Source: Arion vulgaris (taxonomy: Eukaryota; Mollusca; Gastropoda; Stylommatophora; Arionidae). Taken from it: DNA of 64,000 nucleotides. The notes under the pieces were generated by a model. That model saw only the letters and a list, made by a program, of their open reading frames with translations. It was not told the DNA's origin and did not search any database. This document shows, one piece after another, positions 10,204-21,414 of the stretch (position 1 is its first letter; every line of letters starts with the position of its first letter). The DNA lies in NCBI GenBank assembly GCA_020796225.1, contig CM036758.1, positions 69,717,366 to 69,781,365 of the forward strand, given 5' to 3'. The position numbers were made by a program, and so were the translations under genes.

Positions 10204-10589
10204 CAGAAGAAGAATATAGACGCTGGTCGTCAGCAAAGAGCAGATTATTTTACATTAATACAATCGTTCTTATGCTCAGATCACATACAAATCACACAGT
10301 GGTTAAAAAGTTGTCGATATGGAGCGTTCAAAGAAGAAGAAGATGAACATGTAATGTAAAAATGAGGTTTATAGCGCATCGTGACAACCAACAAAATCAA
10401 TGAGAGACGTGACAGATAAAGACAGAGGAAAAAATATGGACAGTCTGACTTTATGGCACGGAAGTGTGTCAACAGTCGAAGTTATAGTCAGTACTAATAA
10501 TAGACGTTTATGGAGATCCATTATCGCTTACACCAGCCGGCATGGCACCTGATGATGGTGATGACGTTTCTTATTTTGATCGAAAACAG

Positions 10590-10853
10590 TATCTTCTACT
10601 TCTTCGTCGCGCGCTTCAATTCGAACACTTCTTAAACATCTCTTTTTGATTTGTATGTGACCTGAGCCTAAGAGCGATTGTTAGTTGTCTTAGTTATGTG
10701 CCTACATGTAGGACATCACATCCGATTTCTGCGACGCTTTTTATTTACTAGGTAGTTTCCTACGCCCGTACCATAATCGTCTCTTTCGACATGCCTTGTA
10801 GGTCCCAGTGTTACTATTCTTTGCTCCCTTGCAAGCCCCGACAACACAGACGG
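10590..10853 (-). mobile_element. SINE family A copy
   Basis: The left end is (TTC)n-rich, followed by GATTTGTATGTGACCTGAGC, CATCCGATTTCTGCGACGC, and the core ACATGCCTTGTAGG to TCTTTGCTCC. The region 10205-10590 before it has no gene that I can see. Confidence 0.65.
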
Positions 10854-11440
10854 AAAACTGTATATATAATATACTTTTTAAAAGTTAACTCGTTATTTGA
10901 ACGAATCAAGACATATGTGACTCCATCCAAACTCCTACTATAACATACAATCCTTCATACTACATACAATCCTTCACAAGTCACGATATGAATATGATCA
11001 AATATGTTGTTATTATTTTAAGGACAGTATTAGACGCTGTAAGAGTCAGACTAGCACGTGCGTGCACGCACACCCACAGAAATGGCCTCAAATGCGAAAA
11101 GTTTTCAGCTCAGAGACATGGTGACCCAGACAGTGCTGACATTTTGTTTCCTTCCCGTGACCTAATTTTGAAACGTAGCATTTTCCTCACGACCTGTAAG
11201 CCCTTGTCAAACCACAAAGATATTTTTCATCAAATAAAATTTTAAAAATGTACACCGAGCGGACACAAATTTAATAATATATTTAATCAGAGGAATGAAA
11301 GTCTGCAAAATTTGGGACAAATCGATGAGAAGGAAATGTGGGTAGATTATGTAACAACAAAAATAAATAAAACAAGCACGTGACAATCAAGTCTGCTTCT
11401 TTTTAATCCTTGTTGCACCAGGCCAGCATAGGACGTGCGT
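10854..11440. other. No recognisable gene
   Basis: AT-rich sequence with small tandem traces (ACTACATACAATCCTTC x 2 near 10940). No coding, RNA or repeat family was recognised. Confidence 0.4.
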
Positions 11441-11448
11441 TATGTAGA

Positions 11449-11476
11449 CCGAGAGAGAGAGAGAAAGAGAGAGACT
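11449..11476 (+). repeat. GAGA simple repeat
   Basis: An interrupted (GA)n run. Confidence 0.8.
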
Positions 11477-11604
11477 TTGAGACATTAAAATATGCATACG
11501 TTGGGATGCAGAGGCGCTTCCACACGATTTGCAAGTTACACTTATATATATATATATACACATACATACGGAATAAGGGAATGGTGTCTGGCTTGCTGCC
11601 TGGT

Positions 11605-12130
11605 TAAATGGATGGACGGATGGACGGATAGATGGATGGATATATGGATAGATGATGGATAGATGGATAGATCGGTGGATGAATAGATAGATGGATGGAT
11701 GGATGAATGGATGGATGGATATGTGGATAGATGGATGGATAGATGGATGGATGGGTGGATCGGTGGATGGATGGATGCATGGATGGACGAACGGGTGGAC
11801 GGACAGACTTACACACACATTATATGGACAGGCAGCAGATTAGACAGACACAGGCCGACCGTCCGACTGACAGACAGACCGATATATAGACAGACAGACA
11901 GAGATGAATGGATGGATGAATGGATGGGTGGGTAGGTGGGTGGAGAGAGGGAAGGAGAAATGGATGGATGGATGGATGGATGGATGGATGGATGGATGGA
12001 TGCATGATGGATGGATGGATGGATGGATGGATGGATGGATGGATGGATGGATGGATGGATGGATGGATGGATGGATGGATGGATGGATGGATGGATGGAT
12101 GGATGGATGGATGGATGGATAGATAGATAA
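11605..12130 (+). repeat. GGAT tetranucleotide microsatellite
   Basis: Degenerate (GGAT)n with GACA and GATA variants on the left, becoming pure from about 12005 to 12120. The open frames across it (Met-Asp-Gly-Trp and Ile-His-Pro-Ser periodic) are artefacts. Confidence 0.95.
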
Positions 12131-12231
12131 ATAGATCGATATAAAGAATAGAATATTTCAAACAAATACGTTATTTCAGAGAATGAACAACATTATAAGC
12201 AATAAGATGTCGACTATTGACGCTTGAAATA

Positions 12232-12414
12232 GCGAGTTTATCACTGCTGTATAGATGCAATATTGATGTATGGAAGCGAGTTTATCACTGCTGTATAGCT
12301 CCAATATTGATGTATGGAAGCGAGTTTATCACTGCTGTATAGCTCCAATATTGATGTATGGAAGCGAGTTTATCACTGCTGTATAGATGCAATATTGATG
12401 TATGGAAGCGAGTT
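12232..12414 (+). repeat. Minisatellite, 44-bp unit x about 4, in a LINE reverse-transcriptase tail
   Basis: The unit begins GCGAGTTTATCACTGCTGTA and ends ATTGATGTATGGAA. It aligns with LINE sequence like that at 16.8 kb, where an LQCYIEPILMYGSES-like peptide is encoded, so the array appears to have grown from a retroelement segment. Confidence 0.75.
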
Positions 12415-12564
12415 TTAGGCAGACAAAAACTACAGCAAAATATCTGGAGGCTACAGAGATCTTGTTTTAAGAAAAAAAGCTTAGAATCTCGTGGATTGCT
12501 TCTTCTTCTTCTTCGTCTCCGAACGCTCCATATCGACACTCACTTGTTAACCTCTCGGTATCGC

Positions 12565-13185
12565 CCGAGTGGTTACTGGGAGCCAAATTGGGGTGTAAAG
12601 AATAGAACCACTGTTACCTGTCACGCATGTCGTAGGAGGCGACTAAGGAGGTTGGACATGGGGATAGCTAACCCCCTCCCCTCCCCCTCCCTCCCCTTCC
12701 CCTCCCCCGTAAAAACACTAGATGGTTACAGAACGGAGAACGAACCGAGTAAACGCTGGCTGAAACCGGACACATCGTCGAAGGATAAGCACCAGAGCTC
12801 CAAATGGTGCTGAAGATGTGACATAAAACACACCAATGCTTCTTCTTCTTTGCGTTCGTTCTTTACGACCAATTTTAATCACTCTTTGTGATATGTTTGT
12901 TCTTTGCCAAGAACGTGTATACGTTGCACATTGGTTTGGTAGGCCCCTAAACGCATAAGACTTCTACACGTTTAAGACATGCATCCGATTTCAGCCAAAC
13001 CTCCTTAGTCGCCTCTTACGACATGCGTGGAAGGTAACAGTGGTTCTATTCTTTACACCCCAAATTTGGGCCCCGGTAGCCACTCGGGCGACACTAATGC
13101 TAAGTCCGCATGAATCAGATTTCCACACGAATAGAATTTATGGGGAGATCTGGTACATCGGTCTGGGCGGTAAGAGAGAGAGAGA
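12565..13185 (+). mobile_element. Composite SINE-like element J with a family B insertion
   Basis: The head (CGCCCGAGTGGTTACTGGG, then the GCATGTCGTAGGAGGCGAC block) is that of families B and C. The body differs: a C-rich tract at 12665-12710 and a GTAAACGCTGGCTGAAACCG block. The body recurs at about 22380-22595 without the head. It is split at 12841-13090 by a family B SINE and resumes AATGCTAAGTCCG, ending near a GAGAGA run. Confidence 0.6.
12841..13090 (-). mobile_element. SINE family B, full length, with 11-bp TSD
   Basis: Exactly 250 bp, from a (TTC)n end to the inverted CGCCCGAGTGG head. It is flanked by ACACCAATGCT (12830-12840) and ACACTAATGCT (13091-13101), 10 of 11 matching. The uninterrupted target is visible at about 22495-22510. 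Confidence 0.85.
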
Positions 13186-13191
13186 GAGAAC

Positions 13192-13425
13192 CACTTGGTA
13201 TGATTTGTATGTGATCTGAGCTTAAGAGCGATTGTACGTTATGCCAGTTATGCGCCTACAAGTAGACCAGCACATCCGATTTCTGCGATCTTTTTTTTCT
13301 ACTAGAGTAGCTTCCCTAGGTCCTACATCAGTCGACTCTTACAACATGCCTTGTAGGTTGCAGAGGTACTATTCTTTGCTTCCTTGCGGGCCCGGGAACT
13401 ACAAAGGGCGCACCGTGGATTGCTA
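13192..13425 (-). mobile_element. SINE family A copy
   Basis: Shares GATTTGTATGTGATCTGAGC, CCTACAAGTAGACCAGCAC, ATCCGATTTCTGCGA and ACATGCCTTGTAGGTTGCAG with the other family A copies. Abuts the end of element J. Confidence 0.65.
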
Positions 13426-13504
13426 AAATAACAAGTTGGTGATCTGTAACACAGTCAGTCACAGCGTAGAGAAATCTCACTGTCAACATAAGATAGAAGA
13501 AAGA

Positions 13505-13932
13505 GTCTCTGTGGCGTAGAGGTAGAGCCCGTCTCTCGTACCAGAGGTACTAGGTTCGCTCCCCCGTAGAGTTATCTGGGTATTTTTCCAGAGATCCCTG
13601 ATTTCAGTTTAGATGTGATCGAGTTTCTAGTCCTATCGGAGACGGACGATAAAACGTAGGTCCTATGTTCAATTTGAGCAAGTAAAATAACCCTTTGGCA
13701 GTTCAAAATCGAGAAGAGCAGGCTGGAAAGACGCTGCACGTCAAAATTCATTAGAAAATATTAAAAATAAAAATGCCTATAAAAATATCTTCACCATCTT
13801 CAAAATTGTATCGGTGCTACAGAGTTTGTGCAGTATAGCTGAGATCTTCCTGTATAAGAAAACGATCGGAGCACGCATAGTTACTCACCTGAAATGCAAT
13901 GATGATTGTCCTATGAAATCAATCAATCAATC
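13505..13932 (+). mobile_element. tRNA-derived SINE, family G
   Basis: The head has box-A-like TGGCGTAGAGG and box-B-like AGGTTCGCTCC about 40 bp apart. The body includes GGACGATAAAACGTAGGTCC and ends in an (ATCA)n tail near 13920. The 3' half recurs at 40868-41060 (TGCAGCTGAGATCTTCCT-like block). The head is too diverged for a working tRNA. Confidence 0.6.
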
Positions 13933-14309
13933 ATGATTTATACGACATGAAAGAGAAAATGATTAATTCACATGACAACATCTGGGAAAAAAAACAATGG
14001 ACGACGATGCAGAGGACGATAAATCCAATTTCATGGCACAAAAAAATGTTACAAAATTGTAACTGAATCTTCTTCTGCAAACTCCAAGGAATTATGCTTT
14101 TTCATTTGTTGTCTTATTTAGAGCTGGAGAGAAGATCCGAGCTTTCTTGCAGACAGCACAGATGTTCAATGAGGAGTAATGATCGCCTACGCCAGCTGGA
14201 ATTAAACATTGTGACAAAGTTCGTGATAGAAAAAAACTAGTATTGCCATATAAGAAAGACTGCAGTAAAAATATGTAGCAATGGCTTATATTTTTACATA
14301 ATTATAGTT

Positions 14310-14400
14310 TTTTATCTTTATATGGTACCTTGCGACCTCATGGACTCAACTCAGTACATACATTCCTATGCTTCTTAGTACTTTCTTTTCTCATGCTTCA
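14310..14400 (+). mobile_element. Penelope-like GIY-YIG C-terminal fragment
   Basis: Encodes LYGTLRPHGLN, the C-terminal signature of Penelope-like GIY-YIG endonucleases, followed by the same ACATTCCTATGCTTCTTAGT downstream sequence as 53870-53945. Confidence 0.55.
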
Positions 14401-15070
14401 TATTCTATATGTGTATATGTTAAATGCATATATGTTATTTATATATATATATATTTGATTTTTATTGTTAATCTTTTCCCCCTTTTTTTGCATTTACTTC
14501 GTTATTCGTTTTTAATCAGAACAAGGAGCTTTTTGCAAGAACCCCAGAGGAAGCAAAGAATATGATCAAAAAATAAACAGTGTAAAGGTATTAAGAGCTT
14601 CCGAAAAACAAATAGACAAACACAGGATTCGAACCACTTACCCTCATTTCTTACGACACCCATCGCCTAGCCTAGCAATACGAGCGTCCTTACAACACCC
14701 ATCGCCTTGCCTAGCAATACGACCGTCCTTACGAACACGACTAGCTAGCCATTCTAAAATAAATGACTCGCTGAGGAGTGTCTTTCTCAAACGCTTCGTT
14801 ACAACTAAACACAGAATAATCAGGTAAGGTTCGATCGAACAGTGTTTGCACAAACACATGCTATAAGCTTATTGTGCTTGTACATATTTGAGACGAGACA
14901 ATATCATGCATACACATATAACACACATGCATACATCATTAAAAGTAGCTTTCAAATTTTGTTTTTAGTCACAGATTTTCATTTTAGGGGCATTAAGAAT
15001 TTATTGTCTAATTCTATATGTTCTGTGCTGTGTAAGAAGTGAATTTCTTCACTTTTGTTGTATCCTGTTG

Positions 15071-15102
15071 CTTGATAAAGACCTTTTGGTTCAAAACGTT
15101 GC
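15071..15102 (+). ncRNA. Hammerhead-core-like hairpin motif, degenerate copy
   Basis: Reads CTTGATAAAGACC, then TTTT, then GGTTCAAAACGTTGC. The stem GACC/GGTT is one of six or more copies in the window. Here the GAAA element is disrupted to CAAAA. About 700 bp downstream of a GIY-YIG fragment. Confidence 0.3.
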
Positions 15103-15246
15103 TGGTATTGTTATTGTTTTTGCATTTTGTAAAACTACAGTACTTTATTTTCACATGTTTCACCATAGGAAAAACTAGCAAGCACAGGTAGGTCATAATA
15201 AGAACATGTGGAAAGGTTAACATTGCTACGACGAGACAGACGTAAC

Positions 15247-15312
15247 TGTAACCTGAAAAAGTTGTAACCTGAAAAAGTTGTAACCTGAAAAAGTTGTAAC
15301 CTGAAAAAGTTG
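15247..15312 (+). repeat. Short tandem repeat, 16 bp x 4
   Basis: Four copies of TGTAACCTGAAAAAGT, perfect. Confidence 0.9.
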
Positions 15313-15394
15313 TAACAATTGAGTTGAGTGCACTTCGTTTATGAAGTGCTTGATAAAGGTATTTTTATCGAAAAGTTTAAGATAATAATAATGA

Positions 15395-15900
15395 TAAGAA
15401 AATAAAGATTAGAATACTAAGAGCATGCATATTCCCAGTGTCAATGTATGGATGAATCGTGGATTTTAATATAGCAGTGGAAAAACATATATGTGCTTTT
15501 GAATATAAGTGTTACAGAAGAGTCCTCCGTATATCTTGGACAGAGAAGAAAACAAATAGATCTATCCAGAAAGAACTCAAAATCAAAGAAAACTGGATGA
15601 TGCTATAAATACGAAAGAGAAAATTGAGATATTTTGGACATATAAAAAACACGAAGGGCTGGAGAAGACCATCATGGAAGGAGGCATACCGGCAAAGAGA
15701 AGAAAAGGAAGACCACTGAGAAGATGGATTCAAGATGTAATTGATGGTTTGAACATGACGGCTGTAGAGACAGGACATCTGGCCTATGAAGGAGAAGTTC
15801 TAGATCCGCTTCTAGAAATGAGACCAGGTGTCGCAATGAAGAGGCGGGGTGACTGGGTCAGCTTGATAAGGTTGAGAAACAATAGATCGACTGGCATGTA
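15395..15900 (+). mobile_element. LINE 3'-end fragment
   Basis: Encodes in pieces TEKKTNRSIQKELKIKENW, KRKLRYFGHIKN and RRRWIQDVIDGLNMTAVETG, with frame breaks. Homologous to 55160-55560. Confidence 0.65.
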
Positions 15901-16084
15901 ACCTTGACTTACACTCATTCAGAACGTGCTCACAACTAGCGATGTGCGAATAGTAATTATCGGTTACTCGAACACCGTATTACCTGGATTCGAAAGTAGC
16001 GACTATGTAGGGAAAACATATTCGTTACTTTACCAATACTAAGTACATAGTCACTATTCATATCTGCTTCTCACCTGAATATCA

Positions 16085-16350
16085 ATGAGCATTTGCTCAT
16101 AAATAACATCCCAGAAAATGAAATATTTTGGTCACATTAAATGCCACAACGGTTTGGAGAGAAATGTAATGGAAGGCATGGTTCCTGTAATACGAGACAG
16201 GAAGCGACGAAGACGAAGGTGACAGCAGGACATCAAAGAAACCTTGAAGATGACGCTAGAAGAGGCCGGAAAACTTGCAAGAGACAGAGAGCTTTTCAGA
16301 CGGGCTGTGATGAATGCGACGTTCCCAAAGAACATGCTACTACTTGAGAC
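16085..16350 (+). mobile_element. LINE 3'-end fragment
   Basis: Encodes KYFGHIKCHNGLERNVMEG followed by TLEEAGKLARDRELFRRAV with a stop between. The same tail type appears at 60-335 and 54.93 kb. Confidence 0.6.
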
Positions 16351-16399
16351 TTGAGTCACTATTCATTCAGTGTTGAAGTATTCGTGACTAACTTTATAT

Positions 16400-17010
16400 C
16401 AGGTATAAAGACTATAAAAGACAGGAATAGCAGTCGGTGGACAAAATATAAACAACCTAAGATACGCTGATGACACAATTATCATGGCTACAAATGAACA
16501 AGATCTGCAAGACTTGATAGACATACTAGTGAGAGAAGTGAAAAGAAAGGATTAAGCATGAATATAAAGAAAACAGAGGTTATGGTTGTCTCCAAGAAAC
16601 AAGAAACACCAACATGTAATATCAAAATAAATAACACAACACTGAAACAAGTCCATCGATTCAAGTATCTAGGAACATTCCTAACATCAGATGGAAAATG
16701 TACAACAGAGATTAGGAGTAGAATAGCTCAAACGAAAGCAGCTTTTATGAAAATGAAGAACACACTATGCGTGAACTCACTACCAATGACATTGCGAAAA
16801 CGAGTACTACAGTGCTATATTGAACCAATACTTATGTATGGCAGCGAATCATGGACAATGAACAAACAATCAATACGATCATTGGAAGCCACAGAGATGT
16901 GGTTTTACAGAAGAATGTTGAAAATTCCATGGACTGCAAAGAAAGCAAATGAGAAAGTGCAAATGAGAAAGCAATTGATGATGTCAATCAGGCCTGCACA
17001 CAAAGTTATC
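16400..17010 (+). mobile_element. LINE reverse transcriptase C-terminal half
   Basis: Encodes NNLRYADDTIIMATNEQDLQ with the catalytic YADD box, then after a 1-nt frame loss near 16550 continues NIKKTEVMVVSKKQE, FKYLGTFLTSDGKC and YIEPILMYGSESWTMNKQ. The open part is 16558-17133, though its last 40 codons run into other sequence. A relic, not a host gene. Confidence 0.8.
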
Positions 17011-17820
17011 AGTTATCAGTTATATGAGGACTATCATCATAGCACTCCGGACATGTCCATAGGTGCTCCGATCTCCGCCTCAGCAAATCCAGCAGCGTCC
17101 AGCGACCCAACACGCCAGTTCGATGTTGATTAATCAATCTCTTTGCATATTTAGTATGTAGTTCTTTTCGGGCTGCACCAGTATTGACACCCATCTCTTT
17201 CAATCTGGTCAGCGAGTGGATTCACAGCCCTGAAACTCCTCTGTTCGGAAAGACTCTCTCAATGCGTGAAGAATGTCACTTCGATCCATTGCATCTCCCT
17301 CTGATATTGTAGTTAAGCCAGCCAATCTATCAGCTCGTTCATTACCCCTAACTCCTGCGTGCCCAGGGACAAAAATAAAGGTGATTTCTCTGATCATTGT
17401 CTGTACCAGTACCTCCACCCAGTTGCGTCTCACCATACCTGATTCGACTTTACGAATCATGCTCATGGAGTCACTGAGTATGAAAACACGAGAGTAATTG
17501 TGAGATGCCAACCAGTTCACCGCCTCCTAACCGCCCGAACCTCCATTGTCAAGCTACTTGTGGTTGTTGCGTAGGCCCCACTGGCCTCTCTTATTATTTT
17601 CCCCTGAGCGTGCTCAAAAGCCCACGCACAGCGTTGTTGGCGAATGACTGAACCATCGGTGTAAATAACCACATCTGTATCATTGATGATGTCATTCAAG
17701 AGAGCCTCCAGCTCCACGTTTAGCAGTGATAGATTATTTTGTTCGCAGTTTTTCTTAATAGATGTAATAACGGTTGCACACGAAGAAACCTTATCAAAAG
17801 AATAAGAATCCGACAATCAA
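17009..17820 (-). mobile_element. LINE RNase H domain (I-like clade), frameshifted
   Basis: The minus strand from about 17816 encodes VVIYTDGSV, SLTMEVRAV, then after a frame break near 17520 VFILSDSMSMIRKVESG and VPGHAGVRGNERADRLAG, followed by a C-terminal WTCPECYDD segment. The four RNase H acidic positions (TDGS, E in MEVRAV, D in LSDS, D in ERADR) are all present. Such a C-terminal RNase H is known in I-group non-LTR elements. It opposes the preceding fragment, so they are separate insertions. Confidence 0.8.
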
Positions 17821-18045
17821 GGTTCTTCGGGCATATAATGCGAAGAAGGTTTAGAACATTTGGTGACTACAGGTAAAATTCAGGGAAGGAGAGATCGTGG
17901 AAGACAGAGGAGAAGATGTTGGATGGCCTGACATCATGGTTCGACAAAATATCGACGTCAGAACTGATTACATGCACCAAGCAAAAAGAGTTGTGGAGAG
18001 ACATGATCGCCTACGCCGGCAGGCACGGCATTGATTGATAAAGAC
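17820..18045 (+). mobile_element. LINE 3'-end fragment
   Basis: Includes a GRRDRGRQRRR segment, then ATCGCCTACGCCGGCAGGCA and a GATTGAT end. Related to the 59.4-59.8-kb LINE end. Confidence 0.55.
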
Positions 18046-18149
18046 TAGTATCAACAGTTCCCACTATGATGAATGAATACAAAGTACTCGTTACTTTACG
18101 AGTAATGTAGGCATGCCTCTTTCCGTTACATTTGAAATTCATATGTGTA

Positions 18150-18425
18150 CCTTCTTCTTCTTCTACTTCTTCTTCTTTGAACGCTCCATATCGGCCACTT
18201 CTTAACCACTTTGTGTGATTTGTATGTGATCTGAGTCTAAGAGCGATTGTGCGTTGTGCTAGTTATGCGCATACAAGTAGGCCAGCACATCCGATTTCTG
18301 CGATGCTTTTATTTACTAGGTAACTTCCTAGATCCTACATCAGTTGCTTCTTACAACATGCCTTGTAGGTCTCAGTGGTACTATTCTTTACTTTCCTTGC
18401 TGACCCCGGAACCACACGGGCGCCC
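18150..18425 (-). mobile_element. SINE family A copy
   Basis: Starts with (TTC)n and AACGCTCCATATCGGCCAC, followed by the GATTTGTATGTGATCTGAG, CATCCGATTTCTGCGATGC and ACATGCCTTGTAGG blocks. Confidence 0.7.
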
Positions 18426-18519
18426 ATGTCTCTGATCCATACACTAGGACTGGCTGCACATTTGATTTATCTACACACTATATCATTATAATTGTGTAAT
18501 TGTACTACTCTTGCAATAA

Positions 18520-18860
18520 TAGTAATAATAATAATAATAGTTTCTCTCGTACCGTTATATGTTACATAGGGCCTGCAAGCAATTTCTTCACACCGCTCTA
18601 TCCTGTGCAACTCACTCAATCTCCTCCATGGAACTGAGACCGATATTTCTTGCCTCTCTCAGCAAAGCTCGTTTCATGGTCTCTTTTAAGTCGTCATCTC
18701 TTTCTTGAACCCTTTGCATCCCACTTCAATGCCTGCTTTGATATTCTATGATCATTTCTCCTCAAGGTGTGTCCAACATATCTCCATCTTCTCTTTCTTA
18801 TAACAGTTGTTACTATTGGTTGACCAAACATTTCTCTGATGTCCTCACCTCTCCTGAATT
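18520..18860 (-). mobile_element. LINE 3'-end fragment with (TAA)n tail
   Basis: The AATAATAATAAT tail is followed, in minus orientation, by sequence homologous to 59850-60170. A fragment of the 5.3-kb LINE type follows at 18870-19000. Confidence 0.65.
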
Positions 18861-19089
18861 GCTATCATCATCATAAGGTGCAGTCTCCACATCGAAGGTT
18901 GGCTGCAATGAATCTCCAGCATCCTCTGTCTTTCGCCTTGATGATGCACACTGCCAGACTGTAACCTGTCCATTTCTTAAAGTTTCCTCCACTTATTGCT
19001 ATAATACGTGTTTAATTATTTTATAAATATATCGCTGAGCATTATTACACTAACCAACAATCACGTAAGTAATGATTGCCAAGTAAGTG

Positions 19090-19310
19090 TCTAATGGCAA
19101 AGGATTGACCGAGTTTTGCCATATGGCTCCGTTCTGTCGGTAGAAACAGCACGGCACCTGCCGAGAGTAGTTTACGAAGCATGAACTCCAGCAACAATCA
19201 TATGGATCTCATGAACAATTACACATGTTACTCACGGTCCGGATTCGAACCCACAATTTTCAGAACGATATGCAAACGTCTTTACCACTTCGACATTGAA
19301 ACACTCGATT
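19090..19310 (-). mobile_element. tRNA-derived SINE, family I
   Basis: The minus-strand head has box B GGTTCGAATCCGG inverted at about 19240-19256 and a body with CTCCAGCAACAATC. Homologous to 21420-21620, 23350-23560 and 41820-42190. Confidence 0.6.
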
Positions 19311-19399
19311 GACAGGTAATCAGTTGTAAGTAACGAGTATTTGTGACAAAAGTAGCAAACATATATAATATTTGAAAGTAACTGAAACTCACATCCCTA

Positions 19400-20250
19400 C
19401 TCACATCACACTTCCTATACGGCTACGTTTCATGAAATTGCTAAATGTTTTTCGTTTTTTTAACTTTTACCTGTATATTGTTTTCGTAGACAGTTGCCTT
19501 TATATGTTGCCCCAAATACCTGGGTTTTCTGGAAATTCTGTGAGCATTTTACCATTGAACGAACGTACAGTTGTAGATTGGTGAAGCGGCGGAGTTAGAT
19601 TGAGACTAGACGTGGAGTAAGAGATTGCTATGAAAATACTATTATATTCTCGGAAGGAGTTAATTCTTATTTTTTTATATTTGTTGGCTTACACGCTCTG
19701 ATATAACCAATAAAAGGATTGTCCTTAGGTTAAAAGTGGCGTGTCTCAGCTTATAGAGGCTTTAATTCCCTATAAAACAAACAAAGTGAGATTGAAGCGA
19801 TGCATTGACTAAACGAGAATGAGGGTGTGACGTGATGTGTTGTGTACTGTATCGATTGGTGTGTACTTTTTGTTGTGTGTTCTCTTGTTGACTTACATAA
19901 CTGTGTGCGTTGTGTTGTGCGTATGGTGATGTTTTCTTTTAATCGGTGTGTATGTGAACTTCAGCTGACTGTGTTGATTGATATATGGTGCATATGCATG
20001 GGCGTTCATACGTTAAAAGGCGGAGGGGGAATGTAGTGCCCAGCCCCCTCCTCCTCACCCTGAAAATGAAATCTTGATAAAAGTTGTATGATTCTGGTCC
20101 TCTTAGTTACGCGTAGTAAGCTACCAAGTAAAAATTAATCAATTAATTTTGTCCCGTCCCTGTTGTTAAAAAATAAATGTATGTGGACGAAATGTGTGTA
20201 TGCTTACTGGTGTGTGCATGTGAATTACATGTATATATATATATATGTTT
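19400..20250. other. No recognisable gene
   Basis: T-rich and GT-rich sequence with short TA runs. Nothing coding or repetitive was recognised beyond a short (TA)n at about 20230. Confidence 0.4.
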
Positions 20251-20689
20251 TGATTGAGGAAGACGGTGGGGGTCACCGGGAAAGATAGACTACGAAACGA
20301 GGACATCGGAAGCAGTGCGGTCATAACTTCATGCACCGAAGTTCAAGTTACTGATTTTGCTACTTTAGAGAATCCCACGTGAATTTCTGACTGGGCCAAG
20401 ATCGGACTATATTCGTGAGCGCTTCTGATCTTAGTCTTGGCTATGTGACACGAAGGTGATCTCTGCCCGTCCAACATTTTACTCAGTCTCTTTTCTCTTT
20501 CTCTCTCTTTCTTTTCTCTCGCACATATGCTACTTATATATATATATATCTTGTTTTTATCTCTATATCTGTAACTTTAAGTCGGTTGTTTCCTAATCTT
20601 TTATTACAGTTTAGGACAGGAGAGCTGGCGGTTAAACGCGGAGGAGGGGGCTAAGGAGCTTTCCTGACAGAACATCTCGTGTTCGAACC

Positions 20690-20976
20690 CTCACCATCTT
20701 ATATCATAGACCAGAAAACTAAATTCCCAAAAAGTCGACCAGACAGATACATCAATCAGCGACCACTCACCGCTAAAAAAAAGCATCAGCCAGTCTACAG
20801 ATTCTCATACCAAAGAAGACACAATATCTGTAGGAATGAGATCAAGGAGAACTGCCCGTAAGTCTATACTTGATAAGTGCCGTTTCTCCAGAAACACACT
20901 GGATAAAATTCGTACGCCTTCTGCCCAGAATATGTTCTTAAGCAAACCCTACTTTGGAACTACTTTCAAAGAGACA
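20690..20976 (+). pseudogene. Inverted partial copy of the large minus-strand gene
   Basis: This 287-bp block is nearly identical to the reverse complement of 28373-28658, inside the last exon of the large gene. Shared peptides include YIIDQKTKFPKSRPDRYINQ and RSRRTARKSILDKCRFSRN. An indel near 20778 (AAAAAAA versus AAAAGAAA) breaks the frame. Homology begins after a box-B-like GTTCGAACCC and stops sharply at GAGACA, next to a 12-bp minisatellite. There is no sign of a poly-A tail. Confidence 0.85.
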
Positions 20977-21055
20977 AAGGGTATGGTCTCTACCCCTACC
21001 CCATTGGGTTTTTTTAGCGAAAATAAAACCGATAATCTACAAATGCAGATTATTT

Positions 21056-21405
21056 GACTCCAATAGTGACTCCAATTGTGACTCCAATTTGACTCTAATG
21101 CTGACTACAATGGTGAATCGAATGGTGAATCAAATGCTGACTCCAATGGGGACTCAGATGGTGGCTTCCAATGGTGACTACAATGGTAATTCTAATGGTG
21201 AATCCAGTGGTGACTCTAATGCTGTCTCCAATGGTGAATACAATGCTGACTCCAATGGTGACTCCAATAGTGACTCAAATGATGACTCAATGGTGACTCC
21301 GTGGTGACTCTAATTGTCCCTCTAATGTTAACTCAAATGATGACTCCAATGGTAACTGGAATGGTGACTTCAATGTTGACTTTCATGGTGACTTCAAGAC
21401 TGTCT
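21056..21405 (+). repeat. Degenerate 12-bp minisatellite
   Basis: Variants of GACTCCAATGGT repeated about 28 times with many substitutions. One frame reads as Asp-Ser-Asn-Gly repeats by chance of the unit. Confidence 0.85.
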
Positions 21406-21414
21406 AAATTCCTC

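Noticed and set aside
9468..10236. Cys/Val/Thr-rich open frames of about 175-237 codons on the minus strand
   Set aside because: Three overlapping frames all arise from the stop-free 32-bp minisatellite.
11387..12165. Ile-His-Pro-Ser or Met-Asp-Gly-Trp repeat proteins
   Set aside because: Translation of a GGAT microsatellite.
13505..13575. Functional tRNA gene
   Set aside because: A and B boxes are present but the cloverleaf does not close, and the sequence continues into a repeated SINE body. The same holds for the heads at 6.85, 21.55, 24.27 and 57.36 kb.
20250..20345. A second hairpin-GAAACG element (GATTGAGGAAGACGG...CGAAACG)
   Set aside because: The spacing is much longer and the stem does not align with the other copies. 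Chance resemblance is likely.
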